From Corylus avellana (taxonomy: Eukaryota; Streptophyta; Magnoliopsida; Fagales; Betulaceae): 64,000 nt of DNA. Where the stretch lies: positions 12,617,132 through 12,681,131 of the forward strand of contig NC_081545.1 in NCBI RefSeq assembly GCF_901000735.1, in the 5' to 3' direction. The notes beneath the pieces are model-generated. The model was not told the DNA's origin. It did not search any database and saw only the letters and a list, made by a program, of their open reading frames with translations. The position numbers and the translations under genes are program-made. This document shows positions 22,164 through 33,938 of this stretch, piece after piece (position 1 is the first letter of the stretch; each line of letters opens with the position of its first letter).

Positions 22164-22230
22164 CGTGTGGGCGGGTGGGTGCGTGGGGAAACTGGGAAGG
22201 AGCGCTTTTATATAGGCTTCTGAGAGTGGA
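22164..22230 (-). promoter_or_regulatory. Core promoter of ACX copy 1
   Basis: On the minus strand the TATA box CTATATAAAAG (about 22205-22215) lies about 45 bp before the ATG at 22163. Compared with copy 2 there is a 9-bp insertion (GGGTGCGTG-like) between TATA and ATG. Confidence 0.6.
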
Positions 22231-22757
22231 AGGGAAAGGTTTTAGGCGCGCGGGGTGGGTGGATGCGTGCATGTGGCGTTTGTAGTTGATGCAGAGATAG
22301 ATGGTTGGGGTGCCACGCGCGCTGCCCGAGGAGATTGCAGGTGTTCGTTTCCTGCGGCTTTGTTTTCCATTAACTAATTCGTGGTTTTCTTCCTAGGATT
22401 TTTGTTTGGGAAAAAATTCACTTGCTCTACATACTATGGAAGAGAATGTTCGGAATTTTGTTAGAAATATGTAAGAAAAAATTTATTTTCAATTTTTTAA
22501 AAAAGAAATATTTTATGACCTTTTATAAAATTAAAAAAAAACAGTCAAAATAATATTTTTAAAGTTTTTTACTAAAAAATTTATTTTTATTTGTTTGGCA
22601 CAACTTTTTAAGTTCATAAGAGGACTCTCCTCCAAATTTTATATTGTGAATATTCATCAATAAAAAAAAATGGTTAAAAATAAATAAATCCTTAAAAAAA
22701 CAGGGGTTGTACCATGTTCTTCTCTTTCATCTTGTGGAAGTTGAAAACGTTAACTAT

Positions 22758-22880
22758 GTCCTCAAGAGGTAGCTCAATCGATTGTAGAACACGCCAAATG
22801 AAGCGAAAGTCACTAGTTCGAATTCCTCATCATACTTCTCTTGTGTGGACATGTCAAAAAAAAAAAAAAAAAAAAAACTT
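22758..22880 (+). mobile_element. tRNA-type SINE, copy upstream of ACX copy 1
   Basis: An A-box-like TAGCTCAATCG and a B-box-like AGTTCGAATTCC lie in about 100 bp, then TTGTGTGGACATGTC and an A-run. The target duplication TTAACTAT is at 22750-22757 and 22881-22888. The same insertion is at 31613-31724 in the copy 2 block; other copies of the family are at 49392-49500 (inverted) and 56996-57124. Confidence 0.85.
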
Positions 22881-22978
22881 TAACTATTTAAATAAATTGT
22901 AATGAATTATAAAATTAGCGTTCAAACTAATGAGTTCTGCTTTGATATCATTTCATTTAAATGAAAATGATCCAATTA

Positions 22979-23078
22979 NNNNNNNNNNNNNNNNNNNNNN
23001 NNNNNNNNNNNNNNNNNNNNNNNNNNNNNNNNNNNNNNNNNNNNNNNNNNNNNNNNNNNNNNNNNNNNNNNNNNNNNN
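22979..23078. other. Assembly gap, 100 N
   Basis: Exactly 100 N. The left side ends in sequence equal to 31790-31824 of the copy 2 block; the right side begins inside LINE ORF1. Confidence 0.99.
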
Positions 23079-24030
23079 GAAGAGCATATCTCGTATTCTT
23101 TAATGGTATGGACCCCCCTTACCTCACTTGCCTGCCCCTTAGGTGCCTCATTAATTGTTGAAACTGGACCCTCCCAACCTGGACCATTAACAAAGTCCAT
23201 ACACATGGTCTCCCCCTCCAACGGAACAAGGCCCACTGGATTCACTTCATTACAATTCTGCACAATCAAGTCATGACGCCTTATCACTCCTCCACGTGTA
23301 AGATCGCCTGTTTTGGCCCCTCATCCTTGGAAAAGAAAGATTTTGTGTCCCCTCCCTCCTCGTCATGTTCCTATAATTCAATAGTAATAATCCCCTTATC
23401 CTTCCTCTTTTGACGCTCCTTGTTTTCAGCAACTAATCCTCCTCTTTTCGCCCCCATGCCTGGTTGCAGTTGATGAGGCACAGAGTTCTCGTCCCCAGTT
23501 TGAAACGTCTCGGATTTAGCGTAACCAACGACATCGTGGAGTTGGTAGGAATGAGTAAAGATCCCATGTGATCCGGAACTTTCTTAATTTGTTGAACTGA
23601 CGGAATGGATACTGGCTCCCCTCCGTCGTCGCCCGCTCTTCTGAAAAGAGGACCGACCACCACCCCCTTACCAAAAAACACCATGTCGTTTCGGAGCTTC
23701 CGCCCTTAACCATACCCCCCACTGTTTCCCATCTTCCCCATCACTCATACGCCATTGAGTTCCTGCTGGACAACCCTTACTGCCGTGAACCCACACAACC
23801 ACATCGAAAACAGAACAGCGGAAGTTTCTCGTATTTGAAACTCACCCAGTTGGATTTGCCTCCCACCGTCAATGCTCGTCCCCGTTCAAGTGGTTTCGAA
23901 AGGTCAATAGTTACCCTAATCCTTAAGCATCTGCCTCATCCCGCTCTTTCTCCAGCCACATCTATATCTTCCAACTCCCCGAGAGACTCACCTATTTTGG
24001 AACCCACCCCTTATAGACAGCTCCATTAAA
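23079..24030 (-). pseudogene. LINE ORF1 fragment, minus strand
   Basis: On the minus strand it reads VGSKIGESLGELEDIDVAG (about 24010-23955), IRVTIDLSKPLERGRALTVG, FKYEKLPLFCFRCG (about 23830), a shifted HGSKGC, then WGVWLRAEASKR (about 23700). This is the DUF4283-to-zinc-knuckle order of LINE ORF1, followed by the polar tail to the gap. Stops and at least one shift are present. No endonuclease follows, because the gap begins. It is a good candidate for the missing 5' part of the LINE at 5230-11027. Confidence 0.75.
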
Positions 24031-24948
24031 TATTTTATTTAGCAAGTGCATAGAGTAAATCTCATGGGATGAGGAAGCAAGAAAAGAAAGTTGAATTGGA
24101 TGCATGAGGGAATGACCAAGTGGTTGTTCACTCTTTTTTGATAAACAATATCTGAAAATACTTGGCCGTTCCTAGAGAGAGACTCTACCTTCTCTCTAGA
24201 AAAAAAAAAAAAAATTCCACCTCCTTGTGAGGTTTCTTCACCTCTTCTATGAGGGTTTCCCACCTACTCGTAAGGGTCTCTAGGGGAAGAGGAATGGATA
24301 TTTTTCCTCTCCTCCTCCCCTCTTTCCTCTTTTCTTCCTTCGTTTTCTGTCATCTTTGTTGCTTTTTTAGTGTTTCTCAACTAGACTAAAAGCTCCGGCC
24401 GCTTTCATTCCCTTCGCACAGCCTCCGTCGCTACATCACCGTCAACCATGCTCACTGCTGCCGCTCATCCTCTTCTCAATGCTATTGGTGTTTTTAGATC
24501 TAGTTTTTTAAAAACTAAATTCCACCAGCTTCTTCTGCTGACACGCCTATCCACCATGCTCGCCGTCATCCTAGCTCCCTATCTCTGCCCTCGCACTATT
24601 CCGTCCACCACGCACTGGTGTGTGGGTCCAACGTGTCGGAGCGTGGATCACACTTGCCGGAGCGTGTCTCCCACGCGCCGTTGAGTTAGTTCTGTCTTCC
24701 GTGGCCCGACTGCTGCTGCTTCTTGTTAGTTGTTTTGCTGTGTTTTGTTTATTTTTATTAATATTTGTATTTCTGTTATGTTTTTCTCTATGGGTTATTG
24801 TCTCCTTGTGCTGTTTTGGTTAAATCCAAGACTTTTGTAACCGAATTTATGTTGGTACCTTTCTTTTATACAGTCCCTTATTCGGACTTTGACAGTGTAT
24901 CTTTGGCTTCATCCTCCTTCTAGTGGATGCCCCTAGTTCCAAGTAGGG
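24031..24948. other. Spacer left of the ACX copy 2 block; probably LINE or retroelement derived
   Basis: It contains pyrimidine-rich sequence (24300-24420) and, on the plus strand, a stretch with stops that merges into the retroelement tail at 24949-25208. A repeated CGGAGCGTG phrase occurs at about 24630-24670. No host gene is supported. Confidence 0.35.
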
Positions 24949-25208
24949 GTTCAGATAAGTTCACCTTAATCTGTGCTCATTTTGCTTATATAACCACTTT
25001 GTGCGATCCTTTTAAGAAAATTGAGTCATTTGTTTGACCCATTCCTTACTCTCTAATTATTTATGCACTATTTTAGTTTGTGTTGAATCTGTTGTTGGGA
25101 GCCCACCCCATTTTCGCTTTCAAGATCGTTCATTCTCTCTTTCTTTTGGATTAAGAATGGAAAAAATCATTTCCTGTAACCCTTTTCCTTATTCAATTAA
25201 AAAAAAAG
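24949..25208 (+). mobile_element. 3' tail of a retroelement next to ACX copy 2
   Basis: Homologous to 11128-11392, ending CTTATTCAATT plus an A-run (about 25190-25207). Sequence left of 24949 has no counterpart in copy 1 because of the gap there. Confidence 0.45.
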
Positions 25209-25509
25209 TGGCTGTTCACTCAGGCTCTGGCAACCCAATGAAGTTGGCTAGTAAATCTCTCTTAGATGCGAACGAGCTTGAGCAGGAAGTGAGAGCCAAT
25301 CCTTTTCTAGTCTACAGTTTAGGGACATCCAATCTTCATATGTAGACAATTTCACAACAATTTTATAAATAAATAGTGATAGAGTAGCTCATCCATTACT
25401 ACATTTTAGGCAGAAATGTTATTCAACCTTTCTTCCTGCCACAGCAGATAGCCAAAAGCAGTACACATTTTGTCTCAGCTAGACATGAGAGAGCATTGTT
25501 GCACCCTAA

Positions 25510-26138
25510 CTAATGCAGAACTGAAGACCAAGCATTTGCATCAATCCAGTTAAAAGCTATAGGGCTCAGAAAAGCACCAGGGATGCCAAAGGAACTGACC
25601 ACAGCAAGTGCATGTGGTCGTACTTCACTGCACAGTTTTGTCACTTCTTTCCTGACTGCCGCAGCATGATCCGTCGATAAGTAGCCATATCGTAGGAAAG
25701 CAGCATCTTCTTCCAAGCAAATCAAGGCATACATGGATCTCAGGAGACTTAAGATATCCTGCAGGAAAAGCACAAGAACATATTCAGCAACTACATTAGT
25801 AATTTATTTGCTATCAACAAAACCAATTCCCTTTTCATCCGATTTTACATTTATAGTAAATGGATAAACTATACTTAACCCACCTCAATGTACATAACAG
25901 GACAATAAAGAACTGATTTTAGAGATCCAATACCAATTAAATATCCTCACAGACTTGATCAAAGCAGAAACTATTGCAGACAATACATAAGAATCAATTA
26001 TTAAGAATTACCTTCAGTGAACCAGCAGGTACGGTGGCCTCAGCCTCTATAAAGGTTTGCAGTATTGCACGTTCTGTGAAAGCTCTACCCAAGTCTTCTG
26101 CTAGCTGATAACTCTGGTGCAGATACCGGTAAACAACA

Positions 26139-26173
<35 letters not shown>

Positions 26174-29100
26174 CTGCAACTTCAGTAACAGAAGCAAGTT
26201 CTCACCAAAATGAAGGCATACTCTTTGCTTTCTCCCTGTGCTTGGTATTGTGATATTTCAGCAGCAAATCGATTCAGTAAATCCCGCTCTCTTAAGCATA
26301 ATGCGTCATTCTGATGTAGACAAGTGGTGAGAAATCTCTAAATTTAAACATCACTAACACACAGTGCAGGAAAAGTAGCTAAATCATATTACCTGGAATT
26401 TGCTGCACCTAAGGGTAGAACTTGTAAGCTGAGATGAAATGACAGGGCATGGATTATTCATGTGTTCTAACCCCATTCCTTTAAAAGGTTTGTTTCTCGT
26501 CTTAGCTGCTATGTATTCTGCAAGCAGTGCCTTGCTGACCTGAGTAAGCATATTTATCCAATCAGTTTAACTGCTTCAGACAGAATTCCACTAAAGTACA
26601 ACAGAGTAGTATAATACTTAAATTTAGCAGGATAACCTTCTATAATTCAAAGTATAAAAAATTAATAGCGAATTAAACAGTAAATATTCTTTTTAAGTGT
26701 TGTCCATTAGTAATGAAAGTATAAATTGAATCACACAATTAATGTTTTGTTTGTTTCGACGTAAAATGATTTTTGTCAGAAAATATTTTCAACGAAATTA
26801 TTTTTCAAACAAAATGGTTTCCCCAAAATTATTTTTCTGTTTTTAACTCGTACGGAAATTGACCGACGGCGGAAAAAGCCTGGTGACTTCCGGCAACCTC
26901 TAGCAAAGGGATGATGGTCTAATGGAGGTCCGGCGGCGGTTCAATGGAGGTCAGGCAGAGGTCTCGCAGTGGTCCTGCAGTTGTACACCGATTTGAAAAG
27001 AAGAAACTCAAATTCGAAAAATAGTTTATGGTTTTAAAAAAGGAAAACCATTTTACAGAAATTAAAGAAGCTTTTCTGGTTAAACCAAAAATGTTTTCTG
27101 TTTGACTATTATTTTCTATCCCATCAAACACCGCAAAATACAAAAAAAAAATTCAAAAACTCATTTTACGCTGAAACAAATAGAGCCTAAATGAAAACTA
27201 AGGGATATGTCAACCATAATGAATTTAGAAACAAGTTCAACATCGTTGTGAGAACGCAAAGCCCTAGCTGGCTCCTTGCAGTCATGACTGCATGAATAAC
27301 ACTTATGAAAGGCCACCATTCTACCGTCCATTTAAGTAGATTAGCACATAAGCAATGCCTCACATGCCATGAACCATGTCCCTTTGTTTGTTTTGTTTTA
27401 TTTTGAGATCACCCTCCCAGACAACTCATGTCAGAAACCAACATGTCCATTCTTTGTGCAGTAAATTTTATAATGGAAAAAAAAAAAAATTAGTATACAT
27501 GACATACCTGCTGCATCAGAACATTGTTGTCACCCTCAAAAGTGGACTGCACATCATATTCACTTTTCATATGACCGACACGATTTTCAGTCTTCAGACC
27601 TTGTCCTCCACAGGCTTCACGACATTCCTGATACATTCATTAATTGAATTTTAGTGAAGTCAATTTATAGACATAGCCAACTTCAAATATAGTTGCAGTT
27701 CTGACCTGAAGAGTTCTCATATTGTGCCAAGTGAAAGTTGCCTTGTATGCACTTGAAATGACATGGACAATTTTATTAAACTCCGGCGTTCTCTTCACAT
27801 ATATCTTTTTCAAGTCATTTCCAGCAAAACTCATCGCATATCTGTAGCCCGTGGGAAAAAATAACAATAAGTCAGAACAATGTCAGTTGTTACAGTACAA
27901 CAGTTAACCTAATTTACATACCAAATATTACTAAAGCCATCAGGCCATTTATATTCATGATCTAAAAGCTGAATGTCAGTTATTTACTATGTATAAGATA
28001 GAAGATGCTTACAACAAAGATTAAGCCCAACTTAATTTTTCAATGAGACAACGCTTGGGATATATCATCGTTTGTGTCACAGAAGCATTAAGGCTATTTC
28101 ACTCCAAGACAGAAAATACCAATAGCATTAGGATGGTTGTATCCAAAACCATAAGTGGAATGTTTATAAATCACTATGCTCAATAAGAAGGGTCTTTACT
28201 CCAAGATCAAACACCAACATACTTAATCGCTTACAGAAGAACTGTACTGTACTATCAATTTAACCCCTCATATGTTCACACAAAAAATGCAAGTAAACTA
28301 ACTATACAAGGCTTCCCAGACCAGGAAGTATGAAATTATACCTCATGCATTGTAATTGGAAGAGCAGGAGAGAAGTTTCTATCATAAATGAGTTTCAAAA
28401 GGATTTGGTTACCAGAGTGGCATTGATCATATACATACGTCTTTGCAAGCAGAGGCAACAGTCGACGTTGATGACTTGGGTAATCAAGCAAAAGGACTTC
28501 AGGCCCATTTGGTGTGACAGAGAAGGCCCGCCTTGTCAATGAGTACCTTATGGCAATCGCTAAGCTGATCTGATAGGAAAAGAATGATATAATATCAATG
28601 ACAAACAGAGTTTGCTAGGAGTTGCATGAACCCCACAATTCCACCTTTTTTTTTCATTCCATCTTCTTTTTGGTAAGCCACAATAACACTCAAATGCAAG
28701 ATTGGCTTACATACAGAAACAGCTAACCATGCTTCAAATATATACATTACCTTTGACGAATAAATTGCAGCAAGTGCAATATTCACACGGCCTGATGTCA
28801 AAGGGGCCAAGAATGCTGCAAATCTCTGGAAAAAGCAATTACATTTGAGGGAATGTTCATAAAATATATAATTAAATCACTAAACAATATCTGCTGCTAT
28901 ATGATAGAGAGAAGATGGCCAGCCAAACCAAAAAGAAAAGAAGTAGTTGGATAATATAATAGAAGATATTATCTATTTGGAAAGATAATCACCTGATCAG
29001 CGTTTTCTATTGCACTTAAATATTTCCCATCTGGTGAAACATCAGCTACTGAATTCAATAAATTCTCTCTAGGGATTCGTACATTGTCAAACCTGAAAAA

Positions 29101-31024
29101 CATTTTCAAAGATTTGAGCTATATATTTGTACTGTATATTGGATAAAAGAATTTCATAATGACAGTTATTTAAAGATAATGTAATGTCTAGCAACAAAAA
29201 GTGTAATTATTACCAGATTCGACCGTTGTCAACACCATTTAAACCAATTTTATGACCACAATCTGCTATTCGAATGTTTGGACAGACACTTCCATCTGCA
29301 TCCCTAATCTGGGCTATAAATGCATGAACTCCTTGATTCTTCCCATTTATATTGAGCTGAGAAAAGACTATCGTGTGTGTCGCATGCTAAACATCAATAG
29401 AAGAATAGTGTGTTAGTGTAGACAAATATGAAGCAGGAGTTGTATAAGCAGTAAAGTAAACATTGATATGGGACAAGAAAGAGAAATGAATCAAGAAAAT
29501 AAAGTTCAAAAAATCATTACTTTAGCTGCCCCCCCGATCCAATACTTCTGAGCGGATTCACAGGGAGTGTTAATGACAAACTCTCCAGTGTTAGAATCAT
29601 AAGTGGTGACTGTTTCAATTCCTCGAACCTAAAATTATTAGCCCAGGAAACAGTTAGTGAAAACTAACAAAAGAGTGCAGAAGGTAACATGAACAGGGAT
29701 GACTTCCCAAACTAATTAAACAACCTTCACATACATTACTCCCATGCCCCAATTCAGACATCGCAAAGCAACCCTTGATCACATAATTTTCAGTGTCTGT
29801 AAGCCACTTGTCATGATGCCGCTTTGTGCCAAAGAACTGGATGGCACCACCCCTGTAAAGAGACAATGTAATGAATCTAAAAAATCGTTCTTTGATAATC
29901 CAACAACCATATCAACTACAACTGACAAGCCCATACCCGTAAATTATGTTCAATAACTGTACTCATTTTTCTTTTACCAGTTCTTAAGCAACCAAATGGA
30001 GGTTAAGGCAACAAACAGCATTCAGTCTCAACCCGTTCAAAAACCCCATAATCAATGAACAAAAATTCTATTAGGCTGCAGTTAGTTGCATACAGTTGGA
30101 TTCCTCTGTTTTTTCTTTTTCTTTTTTTGTTTTGGTTAAATTATTTTTGAAGAAAAAAAAAAAAACACTTGGCTCTGCCCGCAAATTTCATACAATCCTG
30201 ATCCAGTTCCACTCATCCTAAAGTCCATTGCAGCCAAGAATCTTTAATCCCAAGCAAACAAAATCAAAAGTTAGAGACACTAAATGCGAATAAGTTTGAT
30301 ATAAATATCATTTATTTCAAAAGCTTACAATAATTGAAAATAAAGAATTAAATTATTTTAATTAATATTCTAACAAGCTTCCCGAATATAATTGAATATA
30401 CATTTACTTAGATACCTTGTTAATCCCAAAGTTAAGGTAATGGCAAACATAGAATATAATCATTTAGTTAAATATTATAACAATTTTCCTAAGCGCAAAA
30501 ACCCAAATCAATTCAGAGCTTAAAACACTCGTTATTGGCGAATTAACATACCACAAGAAGAAATGAACCCCAAGCTTAACCGCGAGGGAGTGATCGTAAA
30601 TCCCAATAACCTCATAGAACGCGAACCTCCTCAGCTCGGCCTCGGGCCCTGTCCCCGTTAGCCAACCCTGATAGACCCCCTTGTCCTGAAGATACTCAAT
30701 CCGCCTCATGGTGGCCTCCCGTTGCTGCTCCATGGACTGGTTATAGTCCGGCGAGACGAAAACTTTAGCTCCGCGCTGCAAAGGGTTGAAGAGGCGGCTC
30801 TGGGTCATGAGGCCGAAGAGCCAATCGCGGTCGGCGAGATGGTGAGAGTCGAGGAGTCCGCGCATGTCAGTGGGGTTGAAGGAGAAGGGCTCGTTGAGGT
30901 CGGGGGGAGAGTAGCCGACGCAGTGGTTGGGCGAGAGAGTTGTCGGGGCTGGTGGGATCGGGGCGGCGAGGTGGAGGAGGTGGTTGCGCAGGACCTGGGC
31001 GCGCCTTGCGACTTGGTCTTCCAT
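25510..31024 (-). CDS. ACX3: Acyl-CoA oxidase, ACX3 type, peroxisomal, complete (13 coding exons)
   Basis: It oxidises acyl-CoA (medium-chain in Arabidopsis ACX3) to trans-2-enoyl-CoA, passing electrons from FAD to O2 as H2O2, in peroxisomes. Exons: 30552-31024, 29735-29852, 29521-29628, 29214-29386, 28993-29092, 28751-28825, 28439-28569, 27706-27841, 27508-27627, 26393-26539, 26206-26310, 26012-26113, 25510-25758; all borders GT/AG. They join to 2,037 nt, 678 aa, close to the 675 aa of Arabidopsis ACX3. A PTS2-like RAQVLRNHL is at residues 8-16. [12 protein letters not shown] is the substrate/flavin loop; CGGQG and FEGDNN follow in exon 9, whose Glu (about 469) is the expected catalytic base. 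The C-end [12 protein letters not shown] has no PTS1. ACX family is sure; the ACX3 subtype rests on remembered similarity. Confidence 0.93.
26745..27190. mobile_element. MITE in ACX copy 2 intron, full-length form
   Basis: The ends TTTGTTTCGACGTAAAATG (about 26747) and CATTTTACGCTGAAACAAATAGAGCC (about 27161-27188) form an inverted repeat. The inside is GC-richer (about 26860-26990) and non-coding. Same family as 12935-13199 and, more diverged, 58148-58689. It lies between exons 9 and 10. Confidence 0.75.
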
Positions 31025-31075
31025 CGTGTGGGCGGGTGGGGAAACTGGGAAGGAGCGCTTTTATATAGGCTTCTG
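31025..31075 (-). promoter_or_regulatory. Core promoter of ACX copy 2
   Basis: On the minus strand the TATA box CTATATAAAAG (about 31056-31067) lies only about 35 bp before the ATG. If transcription starts the usual 25-30 bp downstream of TATA, the leader would be very short (under 15 nt); an alternative upstream start is possible. Confidence 0.6.
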
Positions 31076-31612
31076 AGAGTGGAAGGGAAAGGTTTTAGGC
31101 GCGCGGGGTGGGTGGATGCGTGCATGTGGCGTTGGTAGTTGATGCAGAGATAGATGGTTGGGGTGCCACGCGCGCTGCCCGAGGAGATTGCAGGTGTTCG
31201 TTTCCTGCGGCTTTGTTTTCCATTAACTAATTCGTGGTTTTCTTCCTAGGATTTTTGTTTGGGAAAAAATTCACTTGCTCCACATGCTATGGAAGAGAAT
31301 GTTCGGAATTTTGTTAGAAATATGTAAGAAAAAATTTATTTTCAATTTTTAAAAAAGAAATATTTTATGACCTTTTATAAAATTATAAAAAAAAAAAGTC
31401 AAAATAATATTTTTGAAGTTTTTTACTAAAAAGATTATTTTTATTTGTTTGGCACAACTTTTTAAGTTCCTAAGACAACTCTCCTCCAAATTTCATATTG
31501 TGAATATTCATCAATAAAAAAAAAATGGTTAAAAATAAATAAATCCTTAAAAAAAAACGGGTTGTACCATGTTCTTCTCTTTCATCTTGTGGAAGTTGAA
31601 AACGTTAACTAT

Positions 31613-31724
31613 GTCCTTAAGAGGTAGCTCAATCGATTGTAGAACACGCCAAATGAAGCGAAAGTCACTGGTTCGAATTCCTCATCCCACTTCTCTTGTG
31701 TGGACATGTCAAAAAAAAAAAAAA
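31613..31724 (+). mobile_element. tRNA-type SINE, copy upstream of ACX copy 2
   Basis: It has A-box TAGCTCAATCG, B-box GGTTCGAATTCC and an A-run tail, flanked by TTAACTAT and TTAATTAT. It occupies the same site as 22758-22880, so the insertion predates the split of the two ACX copies. Confidence 0.85.
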
Positions 31725-31824
31725 TTAATTATTTAAATAAATTGTAATGAATTATAAAATTAGAGTTCAAACTAATGAGTTCTGCTTTGATATCATTTCA
31801 TTTAAATGAAGAGGATCCAATTAG

Positions 31825-33129
31825 GCAAAAAAGTATTAACATTGGGACAAAATTGTCCTCATCTTTTAAAATTTGGACAATTTTGTCTCAGTTTTTTGTC
31901 TAACTGACTCCTCTTCATTTCATTAAGGACACAAATTTCCTTCAACAAATTGCACTTTAATAAGTGACAAGTATCGTTCAACATTTTTGAGTTTCTAAAG
32001 AATTAATGTTTTGATTTCTAGGATGATTGTTTGGGTTTCTAAAGAATTAAGTGTCATATCTTGAATGATTGTTTTCCCATAAAAGTCACTTTTGTCTTAA
32101 TAGGATGGATCCTAAGATCTACATTTGGTCTTATTTTATTTATAAAAAGATGAATCTGTAATCTCCGTCATATTTTTAGGATAAATTACATTTTTAATTT
32201 CTCTCAATCCATACTTCTAATTACATTTATATTTCTAAATTACAACTCACACTACAAAAATTAAGCAAAATAGAGACGTTTGCAAAGTTACATTTTTCGC
32301 CCAAAAAACTTATCTATTTAATTAGGGACGTTTAAATAGTGACATTTTGCAAATATCCTTATATATAATGACTAGAATAAAATTTAGGGACATTTGAACA
32401 GTAAAAATGTTCCTAGCAAGTGACATTTTTGCAAAAACATCCCTTTTTGGAAGGGGACGTGTAAATAGTAAAATGTCACCTTCTAGAAGGTGATATTTCA
32501 CGGTAGTTCGAAACTTCGAATTGTCTTCTGTGTTAGGTTTAACCATTAATTTGAATGAAAAAGGTTACACGTATCTAGCACATGTGTTTGCGACGTTTTT
32601 GTTTGATTAGTGTGGTCCCTATTTATATGAATATGCTTAATAATGAAAAGAAAAAAAAAAAAAAAATAGAGTCTATTTTCTTAGGGGTGGCCGTATGCCC
32701 ACCCCTAGGACAGAAGGCAGCCAGCCCCACCTAAGCCTCATCTTGGCTCACTTTGCGGCCACCCTCACCTAAGACACTCAGGAGAGAAGGCGGCCACCCT
32801 CACCTAAGTCTCATCTTGGCTCACCTTGGGTTAGGTATAGTTACATAATTTTATCTCTCAAATTATTATTTTGGTATAGAGAAAACAGTTTATACTTACG
32901 CGAATAATATATGTAAAATTTTTCATCTAAAGCTAAGAGCTAAATCGGACGCAAAGAGGCAACTCAAAATATTTTGATATTTTAGGGTAATGCAGGCACA
33001 AATAAAATGATAATTTAATGGAACAATATATAATTTAGTCATGATTTTAGTAAAAAGACATGTTGTAGACATGTTTTAAATTTGAGACAAATTTTTCAAG
33101 GAAGAATTGACCATCTATGTGAACAACCC
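31825..33129. other. Intergenic DNA upstream of ACX copy 2, with element pieces
   Basis: At about 32250, CACTACAAAAATT resembles a CACTA transposon end; no matching inverted end was found. At 32280-32480 phrases such as GTGACATTTTGC and AAGTGACATTTTTGC recur. No gene is supported. Confidence 0.4.
32690..32835. repeat. Short GC-rich tandem duplication
   Basis: Two units of about 70 bp both contain GAAGGC.GCCA, CACCTAAG.CTCATCTTGG and CTCAC.TTG. A GGGGTGGCCG..CCACCCCT hairpin lies in front (about 32683-32707). Confidence 0.6.
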
Positions 33130-33835
33130 TTTTATTCTCGACTTTTTGCTATGTCCAGCCTATAATGGACACCCACGATTCCTATTAACGTCCTTTGGAT
33201 GGTTGTTGTAGGCGATGGTGATGTCATTCACCGGCAATATTAAACGCCTTAGACGGTGTCGCATAATATATATATAATAATACAAACTCCATTCCTTCCT
33301 TGTCGGTATCTATACCCTTTTTGGTGCTCAAATCATCGGCCGTTGAATGGTGCGGTGATTATCTTGATTTGAGTGCAATCCTATGGGTATGATTGGCAGT
33401 GTTTGCCAATGGAACGACTGTACTAGGCCTCTTTCTCAATCTAAAAAAAGAATACTTTCGTCTCAAAATTAATTTCAACATTCTTACTTTTTATACTACA
33501 TTAATCATTTTTTTTATTATTATTCAAATAAAAAAATTATTACAAAACAATTTTTTTACATTTTTTCATATAAAATATATTTTTTTACTTTTTCTAACAA
33601 AATATTTTCACTAAAACCAATTAAACACATATTCCTAAAAAACACTACAATGCCAGCCCTGGGCCGGGCCTCTCGGCAAACACTACCATTGTTTTCTTAC
33701 ACGCAAGGTTCAGGAATCAGGAGTCAGCATTCTAGAAGTGCAACATCGGAGAAGCAAGACCATTGGTTAAGAGCATCAGCAGGTGGGGCCTTTATGAGGT
33801 GGCAGGATCATGTGTTGACCGAGTTCCAAAGTTAG
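33130..33835 (+). repeat. Non-coding segment with a paralogue at 55035-55345
   Basis: Three blocks occur in the same order in both places: AACAACC.TTTTATTCT, ATTAAACGCCTTA.ACGGTGTCG (about 33230-33262 and 55118-55149), and CAG.AGTCAGCA.TCT.GAAG followed by CAGC.GGTGGGGCC (about 33718-33790 and 55270-55305). The right half contains unrelated AT-rich sequence not found in the other copy. No coding frame is conserved. Confidence 0.6.
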
Positions 33836-33938
33836 TGAAAATGATGAGAATGACTTACACTTTTCAAATTTTAATTTTGAAATTTGTTTAGTGTTACAAT
33901 TTTATGAAATTTATTATTTAAAAAAAAAAAAAAAAAAA

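Noticed and set aside
24448..24823. Two overlapping open frames as a host gene near ACX copy 2
   Set aside because: No homology, no splice structure, and the region merges into a retroelement 3' tail.
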